Assembly: GCA_029204225.1 (NCBI GenBank)
Contig: CM055101.1
Coordinates: 61,585,340-61,649,339 of the forward strand
Length of the DNA: 64,000 bases
Origin: Diphasiastrum complanatum
Lineage: Eukaryota; Streptophyta; Lycopodiopsida; Lycopodiales; Lycopodiaceae
Reading direction: 5' to 3'
How positions within the stretch are numbered: position 1 is the first letter of the stretch; each line of letters begins with the position of its first letter. The position numbers were made by a program, and so were the translations under genes. The notes under the pieces are model-generated. The model made no database searches, had not been told where the DNA came from, and was given only the letters and a program-made list of their open reading frames with translations. Shown piece by piece: positions 10,507 to 20,961 of the stretch.

Positions 10507-10941
10507 TTAACTAGTTCGTTGTTTAAGACAATTATGCCCTCACATCCCTTCAAAATCTTCTTCATGGATTGAAGTGAATTGGCAAGAGAAGCATGCATGA
10601 AAGATGAGACTTTGCCACTCACAGAGACCATCATGGCATCCCAGGCAGAATGGATCCACCTATAATTTTCTATTTTAGCTCTCTCTTTAGGCCATTACTC
10701 CTCATAGTGACAATGTAGGTAGCGGGTTCTACTGGCAAGAGAAGCATGCATGGAAGATGAGACTTTGCCACTCATGGAGACCACCATGGCATCCCAGGCA
10801 GAATGGATCCACCTATAATTTGCTATTTTAGCTCTCTCTTTAGGCCATCACTCCTCATAGTGACAATGTAGGTAGCAGGTTCTACAACTTATCAATCCAC
10901 TTGTCTTGGCACCTCATCAGAATAATTCTCCATTTATAGTG
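10507..10941 (-). pseudogene. two exons of the unidentified plant gene, interrupted by the LTR element
   Basis: On the minus strand, an exon at 10941-10886 (acceptor TATTTTCAG, donor GTAGAA) encodes H-Y-K-W-R-I-I-L then M-R-C-Q-D-K-W-I-D-K. It ends two bases into a codon. The next acceptor (AATTATAG before 10659) restores phase and opens W-I-H-S-A-W-D-A-M, which continues to S-M-K-K-I-L-K-G-C-E-G and stops at the LTR junction. After deleting the element the frame runs straight into 6228. The phase agreement across an intron and across the insertion is good evidence of a real coding gene. A near copy of the second exon's start lies at 10812-10733, from a tandem duplication. I do not recognise the family. 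Confidence 0.6.
10581..10886. repeat. 153-bp tandem duplication spanning intron end and exon start
   Basis: Units at 10581-10733 and 10734-10886 are about 95 percent identical. Each carries the intron 3' end, the acceptor and the first about 80 bases of the exon of the minus-strand gene. Upstream of the second unit the original exon donor is followed by the repeated GTAGAACC. The upstream exon copy ends at a GTAGAA that could act as a donor, but splicing both copies in series would break the frame, so they are alternatives. Confidence 0.9.
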
Positions 10942-12110
10942 CTGAAAATACCAAAGTAAGATATTCATATTGAAGATACATGCACAAATTAAACTCTCAT
11001 CATAATGTACTTCCTCTGATAGCAGACTTCCCCCAAATTTTACTCATCTACAATGCTCTTATGAGTATTTCTCAGTCTGACATTGCAATTCCCTCATAGT
11101 GGATTTTCTAACAACCTCTCACAAAACCATGGATACTTCCAATCGAAGTCTTGGAGAGGAGAACACCCTCAAGAGTAGAAGAACATGAAAGTAAAGGAGG
11201 AGAAAGTACTCAATGCAAAAAGAAAGTGATAAGGAGGAATGAAATAATGCACAAAATTGAAAATCCCACTATCGAAGGCTTATAGGCACGGCTAGTAACG
11301 TTGATTATCCTTTTTTTTTTATGGATTTTATGCCCATGGCATTCCCTTATGGTACTAAACCAACAAAAATGTCTTACCTTGTTAAACTTATTAACATGGC
11401 CTCTAAAAAGTTTCTTTAAATTTTTATTCTTTTGGTGGAAAATTTGGTTTTCATCGAACGGCTATGATTAGTGCACATTATAGGGATTCAATGTAATTGT
11501 GAGCATTTTTTAGCACCTGATGCATCAAGAGGTACTGGAATTTCTATAAAAGGGAAGATTACTACAACCCTAAGTTTCACTGTCCCTGCTCTCTCCCTTT
11601 CTCTCTTGCTTTAGCTCTCTTGGTTTGCTTCTCTACTGCTATCATCTCTGCTTGGATGAGAGGAGGCTTTTGAAAGCTTTTTAAAAGAATATTTGGGTGG
11701 AAGATACTGCAAGCTAAGGTAAGAAAGCTATCGACTATTTGGTTGAATAATTGTATATTTCTAAGAAAATTCATTTGCTTGCTTTGCTAGAAAGGGAGTG
11801 AGCTCACATGATACTGTGATTATCATAGATCAATACTACATTCTTGCTTCCAAAAAACGTGTTTGTAAGCGTTTACGTGTGGGCGCTATATCAAAGGCAA
11901 CTATGAACATCACTACAAGTATGAGACTCACCTCTTCATATTTTATGTTGCTTCTGAGAGCAAACAGTCGCTAGAGATGTTGTAGCAACATTTCACGTTT
12001 GATTGATACTTATTTGCAAGGTTGATGGGCCACTGGCCAACCAAATCCATTTGGCCAAAAAAATGTTGGTAGCCTCTCCCTCAAAGCAATTCCACTTGCA
12101 AACATTTGTA
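10942..12110. other. flank of the disrupted gene, no firm feature
   Basis: On the minus strand this should hold more introns and exons of the same gene. A stretch near 11,100-11,165 is open and could be one, but I cannot verify its borders. A TATA-like ctataaaagg at about 11,542-11,551 on the plus strand precedes a CT-rich stretch and may be an LTR or promoter remnant. No other feature is supported. Confidence 0.35.
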
Positions 12111-12119
12111 AACTTTAGG

Positions 12120-12605
12120 ATAAGCCATTCATAGTTGTGTGAACTAGCTCAACATCCCTTATTTGCTCTCCAATAGCTGTCAACTAGTCTCTTAACTCCT
12201 TTATTCGTGTAAAATAGGACCCTAAGCTCTCATTCTCCTCCATGCGAACACTTATGAGTTTAGTCCCCAAAAACATCATTTGAGAGGGGTTCGTCGTCTG
12301 AAAATGTGTCTTGAGTGCATCTCAAGCACCTCTTGCTGATACAGCTTCACTAATGTGGGCAATGACATGATCTTTCACTTACAAATTTATCAAGGATAAG
12401 GCCTCCTGCGCCCTTTTGTCAAATGCATAAATATCGGCTGGAATTATAGTTGGCCATTGTTCCACCCCAGTGACGATGTCCCACAGCTCCTTTTCCATGA
12501 AAATACTTTTTTTTTAAAGTTCCAAATGCTATAATTGGATACCCCATCCAATTTGCTAGCTTCTCCAAGCATGGGATTCCCCTAATCCTGCCATTTCGTC
12601 AATAA
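12120..12605 (-). pseudogene. copia gag relic
   Basis: The minus strand encodes, with several stops and frame breaks, a start M-A-G-L-G-E-S, then M-E-K-E-L-W-D-I-V, A-F-D-K-R-A-Q-E-A-L, V-K-D-H-V-I-A-H-I and G-E-Q-I-R-D-V-E-L-V-H. These match the gag of the element at 43.7-44.3 kb in order and spacing. It ends before the zinc knuckle. No LTR or primer site could be placed beside it. Confidence 0.75.
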
Positions 12606-12969
12606 TTGCTCCTATAGCGCCTTAATGAGGCCCAATGACAAGCTTATAGAGCAACTTAAACTTATAATACTCAACTTTAAAGTTTGACCAAAAAAGTTTT
12701 TGGCTCTCCCGCCGCTCAATTTGGCCTAATGCACCAAATTCAGTGGAATTTTTAAAAAATGTCCAAATGCGGGATTGGCAGCTACCTTGCCCCTGAAATG
12801 GTGTGATTTTCCTTTTGACATGCATTCTCCTTGCGGTATGACAATCACTCTGTCCGGGAAAGTTGTACTTGTAGGGTACAGTCCTTTCTGCCCTTAATTT
12901 GGAGGTCAAACAACAAGACCAGCGAACAACAAAAGTAGATAGAAAAAAAAGAAAAAGAGACAAAGGACA

Positions 12970-13660
12970 AGGAAGTTTCAATAAGGGAGCTGAAAGCCAC
13001 AATGGCCGGGCAAGTAGAAGAATTGAACGAGATTTAGCAACAACTTAAGCAATAGATGACCCAGATCGACCAACAAACCCGAGATGGATCATCTAGCATA
13101 ATGATGGTTGATGCCCCTCTAGTAAATCCCGAGGACATCCAGTTCCAGGCCCCTCAAGCCTCAGACATAAGGATGGAAAAGTATATAAGGCAGATTCAAG
13201 AGAGGGAGGCAGACAATAAAATTTTTGAGTATGTTGCGGCGAAACAAGCAAAAGTCATTCTTGAGTTTTAAAAACAGCTAGAAGAGGTGACGAAGGCCCT
13301 ACAATAGGTCTTGGACAAAGTGAACCAACTCTGGAACATGACGTGCAAGGCCCAAGCAGGAATTTCTGATCAGAAACCCAAGGACCGTGACAGAGACGAC
13401 GGAGCAGCTGGTCATGACGAATCCACCCATCAGTTAGATGGAAGCTTGGGATCGGACGACAAGAGGACCAAAGCTGCTTCTGGGAGTTTCTCTAATCCCT
13501 CACCTAACTATAAATCTTTTTATTATTCTGCCTTTGATTTCTCCCAAGCCTTCATTCCTACTTACCCCGTTCCTTCAGCCTTTGTAGAGTTGAAGATCTC
13601 GTGTAGTAGTAGCCCTCCCGCCTGTCAACAAGGGTTAGAACACTGGATAGGTACCTAACT
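12970..13660 (+). other. unrecognised polar open frames
   Basis: From about 13,003 a frame with a few stops encodes a charged, glutamine-rich, likely coiled-coil stretch (with M-E-K-Y-I-R-Q-I-Q-E-R-E). A lysine/aspartate-rich part follows (P-K-D-R-D-R-D-D-G-A), then a serine/tyrosine/proline-rich tail. In-frame stops occur at about 13,035, 13,051 and 13,269. No zinc knuckle, protease or host domain was seen. It may be the gag-like part of an unknown element or an old gene fragment. Confidence 0.3.
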
Positions 13661-14011
13661 ATGTAAAGATGCAGATCAGCAACTGTGCTTGGAGGGGGGC
13701 AGGTCTTTGTGCAACTTCTGATTGCAGCTCTTGCACTTTTTTGGAGGCGTCCGTCAGTGCCTGTTGCTAGCAAAATTCAAAGCCGAAACTTTGTCATAAA
13801 AAAGTTGTTACTTTCCATATGAATATCTTCTAATGATCAGCTATTTATACTAATGAGGAATGCCACTGAGGCTTATCCCATTAGGTCGTAGGTCGCAATT
13901 GGAGCTTAGTCACAATGCACTGTCACCCATCCAGTTAGGACTTCTTGGAAATTCACTTGCTAACCAACTTGGGTAAGTTGATATAATCATAACAGACGGA
14001 AACAAAAACTA

Positions 14012-15700
14012 TTAGGCTTCAATAGTTTGTGGTTTTTGTCGAAGCCACTTTTTAAGTGATTCTCTTTTATTTCTACCAATTGTGCTCAAATTACCCCCAA
14101 TTTGGTCTTGTATGATCGTAGGAATTTCATCATTTCCATTTGTACCTTCTTCTCCTATCATTTCGATGTCATTTGGAGTCTGGATGAGTGGATCAAGTTC
14201 TACCAAAACGTCTTGGGTGGTGGTTGGTCTGTGTTACGAAGGATTGGTATTTCAATCTGGAGCAGAATGAACATGACGCAATGGAATATCTTACCAAACA
14301 GACGTCATTTTCTTGCATTAAGTTGGATCACATACCACCATCTTGGGTCTATTCGATCTGCATGGAATATAATTTGCCAAGGAATTAAAAAAAATTTAAG
14401 TTAGTCTTGTAAGATTGATACATAAATAATTGGATTGCGAATATTAATGACATTGGAATTTAAGAGTCTCGCTTGTTCGCAATGTCGTGGCAATACTAAA
14501 GTGTCATGAGAGTCCATCGATATACATTTTGTTGAGTCAATTCGAAAAAACTTTGAGTTATCATTTCTAATTGTGGCGTTGCTTCCATGATAGATGACCA
14601 TAAACCATTTTACGTCAAAAATAAAGTATTTGCCGTTAGTCTCATAATCGACTTCATAAATATGTTGCAATGTGCCGACATAGTCTAGGTCGTCCGAAAT
14701 GACATTAGGGTCCCTCGCACTAGAATGACTCTATTGTTGAAAGTTGGCCATTATACTGCAATCATATGTACGTCGCTTGTTGTCAACTCTCTCAACACTG
14801 TAATGGTGTCCATATGCCCATACGGCAATGTATGATGTATGCTAAAACACAAAAAAAAGAAACAAATGTGTGTAATTAGAAATACTATTCATATATTGAG
14901 TAGTACAAAAACAAAACTTCACAAAAACAATATTACACTAACCTTCCATCCACATCCCATTCTAATTCGGTCACTTCTTCTTCGTTTTCGGACACTTTTA
15001 ACATCGTTTCAAAAACCCATTCATGAGAGCATTTTGAAGGTAAAGGCTCCAAAGGTTCGTCATTCTCCAACGCCCTCCTCCTTCAATTGATTTTCTTCTT
15101 CGTTTCAATGTTATGTTTCTTTCCTTTTTGGCTTCTTCATACCTTGAAATCCACTTTTCCATTTGTCCACAATTATACAATATGAATGTGTCAATTTTCT
15201 CTTTTAATTGAGGTGAAAGTCTCTTTTGCACACCATTTCCTTGTGGTACTTTACCCTTAACACGTTCATCTTCTTCTTGACACCACATTTTGGGACTTGC
15301 AGGATGCAATTGTGAGATTATTTCGGTGATATAAAACAAAGATTCTTGTACAAGACAACTTTCTGCAATGCTACCTTCTGGCCTTGTCTTTTGTCTCACA
15401 AAGCCCTTCAAAACTTTCATAAAGCGCTCAAGGTAGAACATCCATCTCGTGTGCACAGGTCCTGCAATTGATACTTCTTCGACCAAATGCACTAGAAGAT
15501 GAACTTGTATATCCAAAAAAGAAGTTGGAAAATCTCTTTCCAACAAACATACCATTTCGGTCATTTGGATCTTCATGGAATCCGATTCACTATTTTTTAA
15601 TTCTTTTGAGGAAATCCACTTGCAAGATTGATAGTACATTAGGTTGCTTAACACTTGAAAATATTAAAATAACATATATTTATACAAATGCTTAAGAATA
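14012..15700 (-). pseudogene. CACTA (En/Spm) transposon protein, 3' part with DUF4218 and DUF4216-like regions
   Basis: Read on the minus strand, 15,654-14,998 holds an open frame. It contains H-L-L-V-H-L-V-E-E-V, then A-G-P-V-H-T-R-W-M, L-K-G-F-V-R-Q-K-T-R-P-E-G-S-I-A-E: the signature of DUF4218, found in proteins of plant CACTA elements. Further down, 14,670-14,401 resembles DUF4216 (V-D-Y-E-T-N-G-K-Y-F-I-F-D-V-K-W, then L-P-R-H-C-E-Q-A). An acidic C-terminal piece ends at 14,012. Frames change between blocks, and the transposase part is separated by inserted DNA, so it is inactive. The terminal inverted repeats were not found. Confidence 0.75.
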
Positions 15701-15717
15701 TATACAAACCTAATCAT

Positions 15718-15985
15718 CGATGACAAATTGTAAAGCATATTTCATACGTCAGCGTTGAAGAGACCTCGAATAGAAAGTGGAAGTATGAATTGCAACATCT
15801 TATGCCAATCATGCGATTTCAATCCACTTAATTTACCATCTTCGGTAAATGATTTGCATAAAGAATGTGCATAGCCTGTTGGAGTTCTCATTTATTTTAT
15901 AACATGTTTGATATATGAGAGTTGTCTTTTGTAAGAATCCACGGCACGCTAGCTACAATCTCATCTCCACCTTCGGTGTATTGAA
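15718..15985 (-). pseudogene. CACTA transposase (TNP2-type) fragment, left copy
   Basis: The minus strand encodes Y-T-E-G-G-D-E-I-V, then G-L-K-S-H-D-W-H-K-M-L-Q-F-I-L-P-L-S-I-R-G-L-F, the conserved stretch near the end of TNP2 transposases. Bases 15,718-15,833 are nearly identical to 18,799-18,904, on the other side of the copia insertion, but the sequences further upstream differ. So there are two CACTA segments, not a simple split of one. Confidence 0.65.
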
Positions 15986-16722
15986 TGTGAAGAATTGAAA
16001 AAGATTATCTATGTTAGATATAGGGGTCTTATGTTTTTTACATCAAGCATCTAGGTGTAGGATGTTGATAGGAATAAATTTGGCATAGATGGCAAATTAT
16101 GCATTTCCACTTGTAATGCCACTATTGAGCCAAAATAGAGTAAGAGGCTAAACACTTGCTAATTAGAGTGTAGACAAGTGTAAAGTTTTTGTTTGATGAA
16201 TTCCAAGAGGTCCAATAGGATTTAGAGGTGGAACCTTGTGAGGTCCAATAGGAAATTGAGGTGTGCTTGAATATAGTCCAATAGAATTAAGAGGTGCATA
16301 GATCAATGATCCAATAGGATCAAGAGGTGACAAAATATGGTCCAATCATAGTTAAGAATAGTGGTAGCTCGTGGACCTACTAGTATCATTGTACTCTTCA
16401 TTTTGAAGTCAATTGATTTGGTGATTTCATGGACTTTGTGAGTTATTGAATTTCTAGCTTTCTCTCTCTACCCGAGAGCTCATGATGCATTTTCTCTCTC
16501 TACTCGAGGAGAGCAGCTTGTTTTTACTTAGATTATTTTTTGAATACTTCCCACACGTGTGAGTGAGAGTTGGAAGTGATTGAATGCATGTAGTAGTGTG
16601 TTTTTGCCATAGGATTCAAGATTGATCTTGAATCTCAATCTAGTCTTGATCTTGGTGCATCTACACACCTTAGGAGATCACAAGTACATGTAGTGGACAG
16701 TCCACACGTGTGAAATTCAACA
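15986..16722 (+). repeat. 5' LTR of the deleted copia
   Basis: This 737-bp LTR runs from TGTGAAGAATTG to AAATTCAACA. It has a 33-bp periodic tccaatagga repeat at 16,211-16,350 and CACACGTGTG at 16,552-16,561 and 16,703-16,712. The second palindrome lies ten bases before the LTR end. The host side reads TTGAA. Confidence 0.88.
16211..16350 (+). repeat. 33-bp CCAAT-containing repeat array in LTR
   Basis: The word tccaatagga (or one-base variants) begins at 16,211, 16,244, 16,277 and 16,310, exactly 33 bases apart, with a fifth, weaker copy at 16,341. The 3' LTR carries the same array from about 18,390 to 18,530. Its position upstream of the presumed LTR transcription start suggests enhancer-type NF-Y sites; this is inference. 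Confidence 0.85.
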
Positions 16723-16734
16723 TGGTATCACAGC
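16723..16734 (+). other. primer-binding site, tRNA-Met variant
   Basis: TGGTATCACAGC directly follows the LTR end CA and differs by one base from the usual TGGTATCAGAGC. Confidence 0.88.
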
Positions 16735-17261
16735 TTACCTAAGGTTACCATGCATTTTGATCTATCTAAGTGAAAAAAATTTCATCAATCTTGAGCTAGA
16801 AGTTGTCAAGGCCCATTTTCCTAGCTATCTTGTTCAATCTTGGATCAAAAGAGATCAAAAGGACATTAATTGGGTCTGACCTGGTACTGTACGGAATCAG
16901 GTGCTCAGACATGTGTGAGGAACATCCAATTTCAGTTTGGAAGTTCTCTCTCATGTTTGATCCATTTATCTTGCTTGATAGCTTGTTTTGAAGCTTTTTT
17001 TGTCTAGTTTCTGTTGCAATCAGTTTCATTCCATTTGGTTGAGCCAATCAAAAGTTATAAGCTTTTGAAGAGGGTTATGTAGGGCACCTAGACTTGGGTG
17101 GACACATTTGGTTTGGTCAAGAGATTGCTTGGTTGATCCAAAATCACAGTTGTATGCTTGCCAATCTCATCTATATGTGATCTAGGCACTGTTTTGAGAT
17201 CTTAGCAATTTTGTTTCGTGCAATATCATTGTATTTGAGTCAAATTTGGTTTCTTATTTAA

Positions 17262-18146
17262 ATGCAAGATCTAGGAGAGATACATTACATCCTAGGCCTA
17301 GAAATTGATTTTTATGAAAATCATGTCTTAATATGCCAATCTAGATATGCTCACTCTATGTTGAAAAAATTCCATATGGAAAATTCTAAGAGCATAGATA
17401 CTCCAATGGAGCAAATTGTAAAAGATCCTAATAAAGGTGATGAAAGATCCTTTGAGGACATCACACTTTTTAGGAGTCTTGTAGGCTTCTTGATTTGGCT
17501 TACCATTACTAGGCCCGATCTTAGTTTTTGTGTGCACAAATTGAGTCAATTTATGCAAGATCCTAAGATCCATCATTGGAAGATGGCCAATAGGATTCTA
17601 AGATATATATCTTCATCTTGTGATTATGGTCTACTCTATAAAAGTGAAGATCTATCCATTATTGGCTACTCGGATTCGGACTTTGCAAGTGACAAGATGG
17701 ATCGAAAGTCTATTAGTGCATACACTATCTTTCTTGGAGGCAATCTAATATCTTGGCTTTCCAAAAAGCAAGATACTATATCTCTCTCTTCATGTGAGGC
17801 CGAGTACAAAGCACTCACTACAACTACCAAAGAAGTGCTTTGGATCAAGAGGTTATTAATGGAACTAAAGTGCATCAAGGAGGATGATCTACCAATGATC
17901 AAGTGTGATAACATCTCGGCCCAAGCTCTTGCCAATAATCCCATATTTCATGCAAGAAGCAAGCACATAGAAGTGGCACACCATTTTGTGAGAGAAAAGC
18001 TTATTGGAGCAGAAATCTATTTGGAGCATGTCAACTCGTCCTCTTGTATTGCCGATCTACTCACCAAGCCTTTGAGCAAAAGTGCTTTCATCAAGCATAG
18101 ATCTAATCTTGGAGTTATATCAAGATCAATGCTCAAATCTTCATAG
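17262..18146 (+). CDS. copia RT C-terminal part and RNase H, open
   Basis: The 294-codon open frame starts at M-Q-D-L-G-E-I-H-Y-I-L-G-L-E-I, just after where the RT catalytic Y-V-D-D would be. It continues through the RT thumb (L-V-G-F-L-I-W-L-T-I-T-R-P-D-L) and connection to RNase H (G-Y-S-D-S-D-F-A, S-S-C-E-A-E-Y, C-D-N-I-S-A-Q-A-L-A). The end has H-A-R-S-K-H-I and A-D-L-L-T-K-P-L-S. No stop interrupts it, consistent with recent arrival. The RT palm is missing, so it cannot reverse transcribe by itself; RNase H residues D, E and D are visible. The ATG at 17,262 is simply the first one after the internal deletion. Confidence 0.85.
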   Translation: MQDLGEIHYILGLEIDFYENHVLICQSRYAHSMLKKFHMENSKSIDTPMEQIVKDPNKGDERSFEDITLFRSLVGFLIWLTITRPDLSFCVHKLSQFMQDPKIHHWKMANRILRYISSSCDYGLLYKSEDLSIIGYSDSDFASDKMDRKSISAYTIFLGGNLISWLSKKQDTISLSSCEAEYKALTTTTKEVLWIKRLLMELKCIKEDDLPMIKCDNISAQALANNPIFHARSKHIEVAHHFVREKLIGAEIYLEHVNSSSCIADLLTKPLSKSAFIKHRSNLGVISRSMLKSS

Positions 18147-18151
18147 ATAAT

Positions 18152-18164
18152 TTCTTAGGAGGAG
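18152..18164 (+). other. polypurine tract
   Basis: ttcttaggaggag directly precedes the 3' LTR start TGTGAAG at 18,165 and fits a plus-strand primer. Confidence 0.75.
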
Positions 18165-18797
18165 TGTGAAGAATTGAAAAAGATTATCTATGTTAGATAT
18201 AGGGGTCTTATGTTTTTTACATCAAGCATCTAGGTGTAGGATGTTGATAGGAATAAATTTGGCATAGATGGCAAATTATGCATTTCCACTTGTAATGCCA
18301 CTATTGAGCCAAAATAGAGTAAGAGGCTAAACACTTGCTAATTAGAGTGTAGACAAGTGTAAAGTTTTTGTTTGATGAATTCCAAGAGGTCCAATAGGAT
18401 TTAGAGGTGGAACCTTGTGAGGTCCAATAGGAAATTGAGGTGTGCTTGAATATAGTCCAATAGAATTAGGAGGTGCATAGATCAATGATCCAATAGGATC
18501 AAGAGGTGACAAAATATGGTCCAATCATAGTTAAGCATAGTGGTAGCTCGTGGACCTACTAGTATCATTGTATTCCTCATTTTGAAGTCAATTGATTTGG
18601 CGATTTCATGGACTTTGTGAGTTATTAAATTTCTAGCTTTCTCTCTCTACCCGAGAGCTCATGATGTATTTTCTCTCTCTACCCGAGGATAGCAGCTTGT
18701 TTTTACTTAGATTATTTTTTGAATACTTCCCACACGTGTGAGTGAGAGTTGGAAGTGATTGAATGCATGTAGTAGTGTGTTTTTGCCATAGGATTCA
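18165..18797 (+). repeat. 3' LTR of the deleted copia, truncated
   Basis: Identical to the 5' LTR except for about nine or ten substitutions, up to ccataggattca at 18,797. The last about 100 bases of the LTR are missing and CACTA sequence starts directly. CACACGTGTG is at 18,731-18,740. Confidence 0.88.
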
Positions 18798-19195
18798 CGA
18801 TGACAAATTGTAAAGCGTATTTCATATGTCATCGTTGAAGAGACCTCGAATAGAAAGTGGAAGTATGAATTGCAACATCTTATGCCAATCATGCGATTTC
18901 AATCGTCCACATTGGAATTCCATGAACAACGAAGTTCCTTTGTTATAAAGGTCTCGAGATGTCGCAAGCGTGAATACCATTCCAAAGAATGCACAATTCA
19001 TCGACCAAAGGTGCAAGATACACATCCATGTTCTTAGCCTTGTACTTTTCTGGATTCAATAAAGCCAATAACAAGTGTCCCGTTTTAATACTCAACCATG
19101 GAGGTATGCTATTATTAATGAGCACAACTGGCCATGTGGACCAAGTTGACACTTGAACACTAAAAGGATTTACGCCATCCATAGCAAGGCCAAAT
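18798..19195 (-). pseudogene. CACTA transposase (TNP2-type) fragment, right copy
   Basis: Minus-strand reading from 19,182 gives D-G-V-N-P-F (family D-G-x-N-P-F), W-P-V-V-L-I-N-N-S-I-P-P-W-L, and D-V-Y-L-A-P-L-V-D-E-L. With a frame change it reaches L-K-S-H-D-W-H-K-M-L-Q-F near 18,880. This is the transposase_21/TNP2 core. It begins abruptly at about 19,195 where a copia gag start is fused to it. Confidence 0.75.
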
Positions 19196-19441
19196 GTCGG
19201 CCAGATTGAGGGTGATCGATGCTAAGGCCTTCCGATCTTTGATCTTCCATGCCTTAGCTAATTGATGATCAACGTCTTCTACTAGTTTCGGGTCAGACCT
19301 GTCTACAATGTCCCAGAGGTCTCTATCTATCAACATTATCCAGAGTTTTAACTTCCAGATGTAGAAGTTAGATCCGTTGAACTTGTCAATGATCCTAACT
19401 TCGTTGGATAAAGAAGATGAGGAGTTACCGATAAGAGACAT
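19196..19441 (-). pseudogene. copia gag N-terminus fused to CACTA DNA
   Basis: ATG at 19,441 opens a frame with K-F-N-G-S-N-F-Y-I-W-K-L-K-L-W, then D-R-D-L-W-D-I-V-D, the DUF4219-type start of copia gag. It lies only 46 bases after the primer site. After about 80 codons it runs into CACTA sequence at about 19,195, so gag is truncated by rearrangement. Confidence 0.8.
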
Positions 19442-19487
19442 ATTGACAATAATTCAAATAGACAATCTCTCAGTTTATTGACCTGAT

Positions 19488-19499
19488 GCTCTGATACCA
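19488..19499 (-). other. primer-binding site, tRNA-Met
   Basis: The minus strand reads TGGTATCAGAGC immediately downstream of the LTR with the GA-rich end. It orients the element. Confidence 0.9.
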
Positions 19500-20161
<662 letters not shown>

Positions 20162-20275
20162 AGACTAGTTTAGCTTTAACTATGTACTTGGTCATGTTTT
20201 TGCAAATATTTAGAGTACAATGACATCTAAATAGGTGTACATGGGTAGGCGACTTGAGATCGATGACGTGACATT

Positions 20276-20299
20276 CTTCGCATTTAAGAAAATGCGAAG
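20276..20299. repeat. perfect 10-bp hairpin
   Basis: CTTCGCATTT and AAATGCGAAG flank a four-base AAGA loop. A related nested inverted repeat (GTCGCATTTTTT ... AAAAAATGC ... TGCGAC) lies at about 20,421-20,463. These belong to an unassigned region outside the copia LTR. Confidence 0.8.
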
Positions 20300-20916
20300 G
20301 TGATGAAAAACAATTCATTTGTTGAAGTAGACTGAATTGTCGCATTGTGGAAAAATACGAAAAAGTTGACAAATAGTTTACTTCTTTGAATTATTTGAAA
20401 CGAAATCACTGTAGGAAAATTGTCGCATTTTTTGGAAATTGAAAAAAATGCAAACCGTGCGACAAGCAATGTATTTCTACACACTGTTGCAAACATAGTG
20501 TATTTTTGTAGACTTATAGAAAATGCTCATTTGTTGAAGTCGTTGAAGATGGCCAGGTCTTCAATGATCTTCAAATGACTTGAACTTGACATTCGAATGT
20601 GAAAAAAATAGGATTGGTTACCCTTTAGTCTTTACCCATGGATGAAGATCAGCCAGAAGCCCGACATAGTCGTCCTTCGAATAGTTCGACTGTCTGAATT
20701 CTATGATTCTTGCATGTATCAGATGAGCAGACATAGAACCAAAAGAGGTTGCATCTGACCCTAGATCAATGATTAATAAATGTGCAAGAAGAATCTTGAA
20801 ATAGAAATAGTTTCACCAAGGAGAAGACTGTGAACATAATTTCCAACAGGAATTGGCCAATAGGCTTGCAAGTGCTTAGATCGAGGGTTGAAGGTGGATA
20901 GGAAAACCCACTACAA

Positions 20917-20960
20917 TGTGTGTGTGTGTGTGTTGGGGTGGGGGGGGGGGGGGGGGGGGG
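20917..20960. repeat. (TG)n followed by a 21-base G run
   Basis: About eight TG units, then ttggggtg and 21 consecutive G at 20,940-20,960. The G run can form quadruplex DNA and is likely length-variable. Confidence 0.92.
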
Positions 20961-20961
20961 A

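Larger units (their letters stand above)
15986..18797 (+). mobile_element. internally deleted copia element with both LTRs
   Basis: The order is 5' LTR (15,986-16,722), primer site (16,723), leader, C-terminal RT and RNase H frame (17,262-18,146), polypurine tract, and 3' LTR (18,165-18,797, missing the last about 100 bases). The gag, protease, integrase and RT catalytic parts are absent, so it depends on other elements. The LTRs differ at only about nine to ten places in 630 bases, making it one of the younger insertions here. It lies in CACTA transposon DNA. Confidence 0.85.

Noticed and set aside
11906..11925. cactacaagt, like a CACTA terminus
   Set aside because: No matching inverted end or 3-base target duplication found; a common word.
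13000..13660. Possible gypsy gag
   Set aside because: No zinc knuckle or neighbouring pol domain; left as unrecognised.
16163..16345. 60-codon frame with repeated Pro-Ile-Gly units, also at 18,342-18,524
   Set aside because: It is the 33-bp DNA repeat of the LTR read as protein; 33 bases equal 11 codons.
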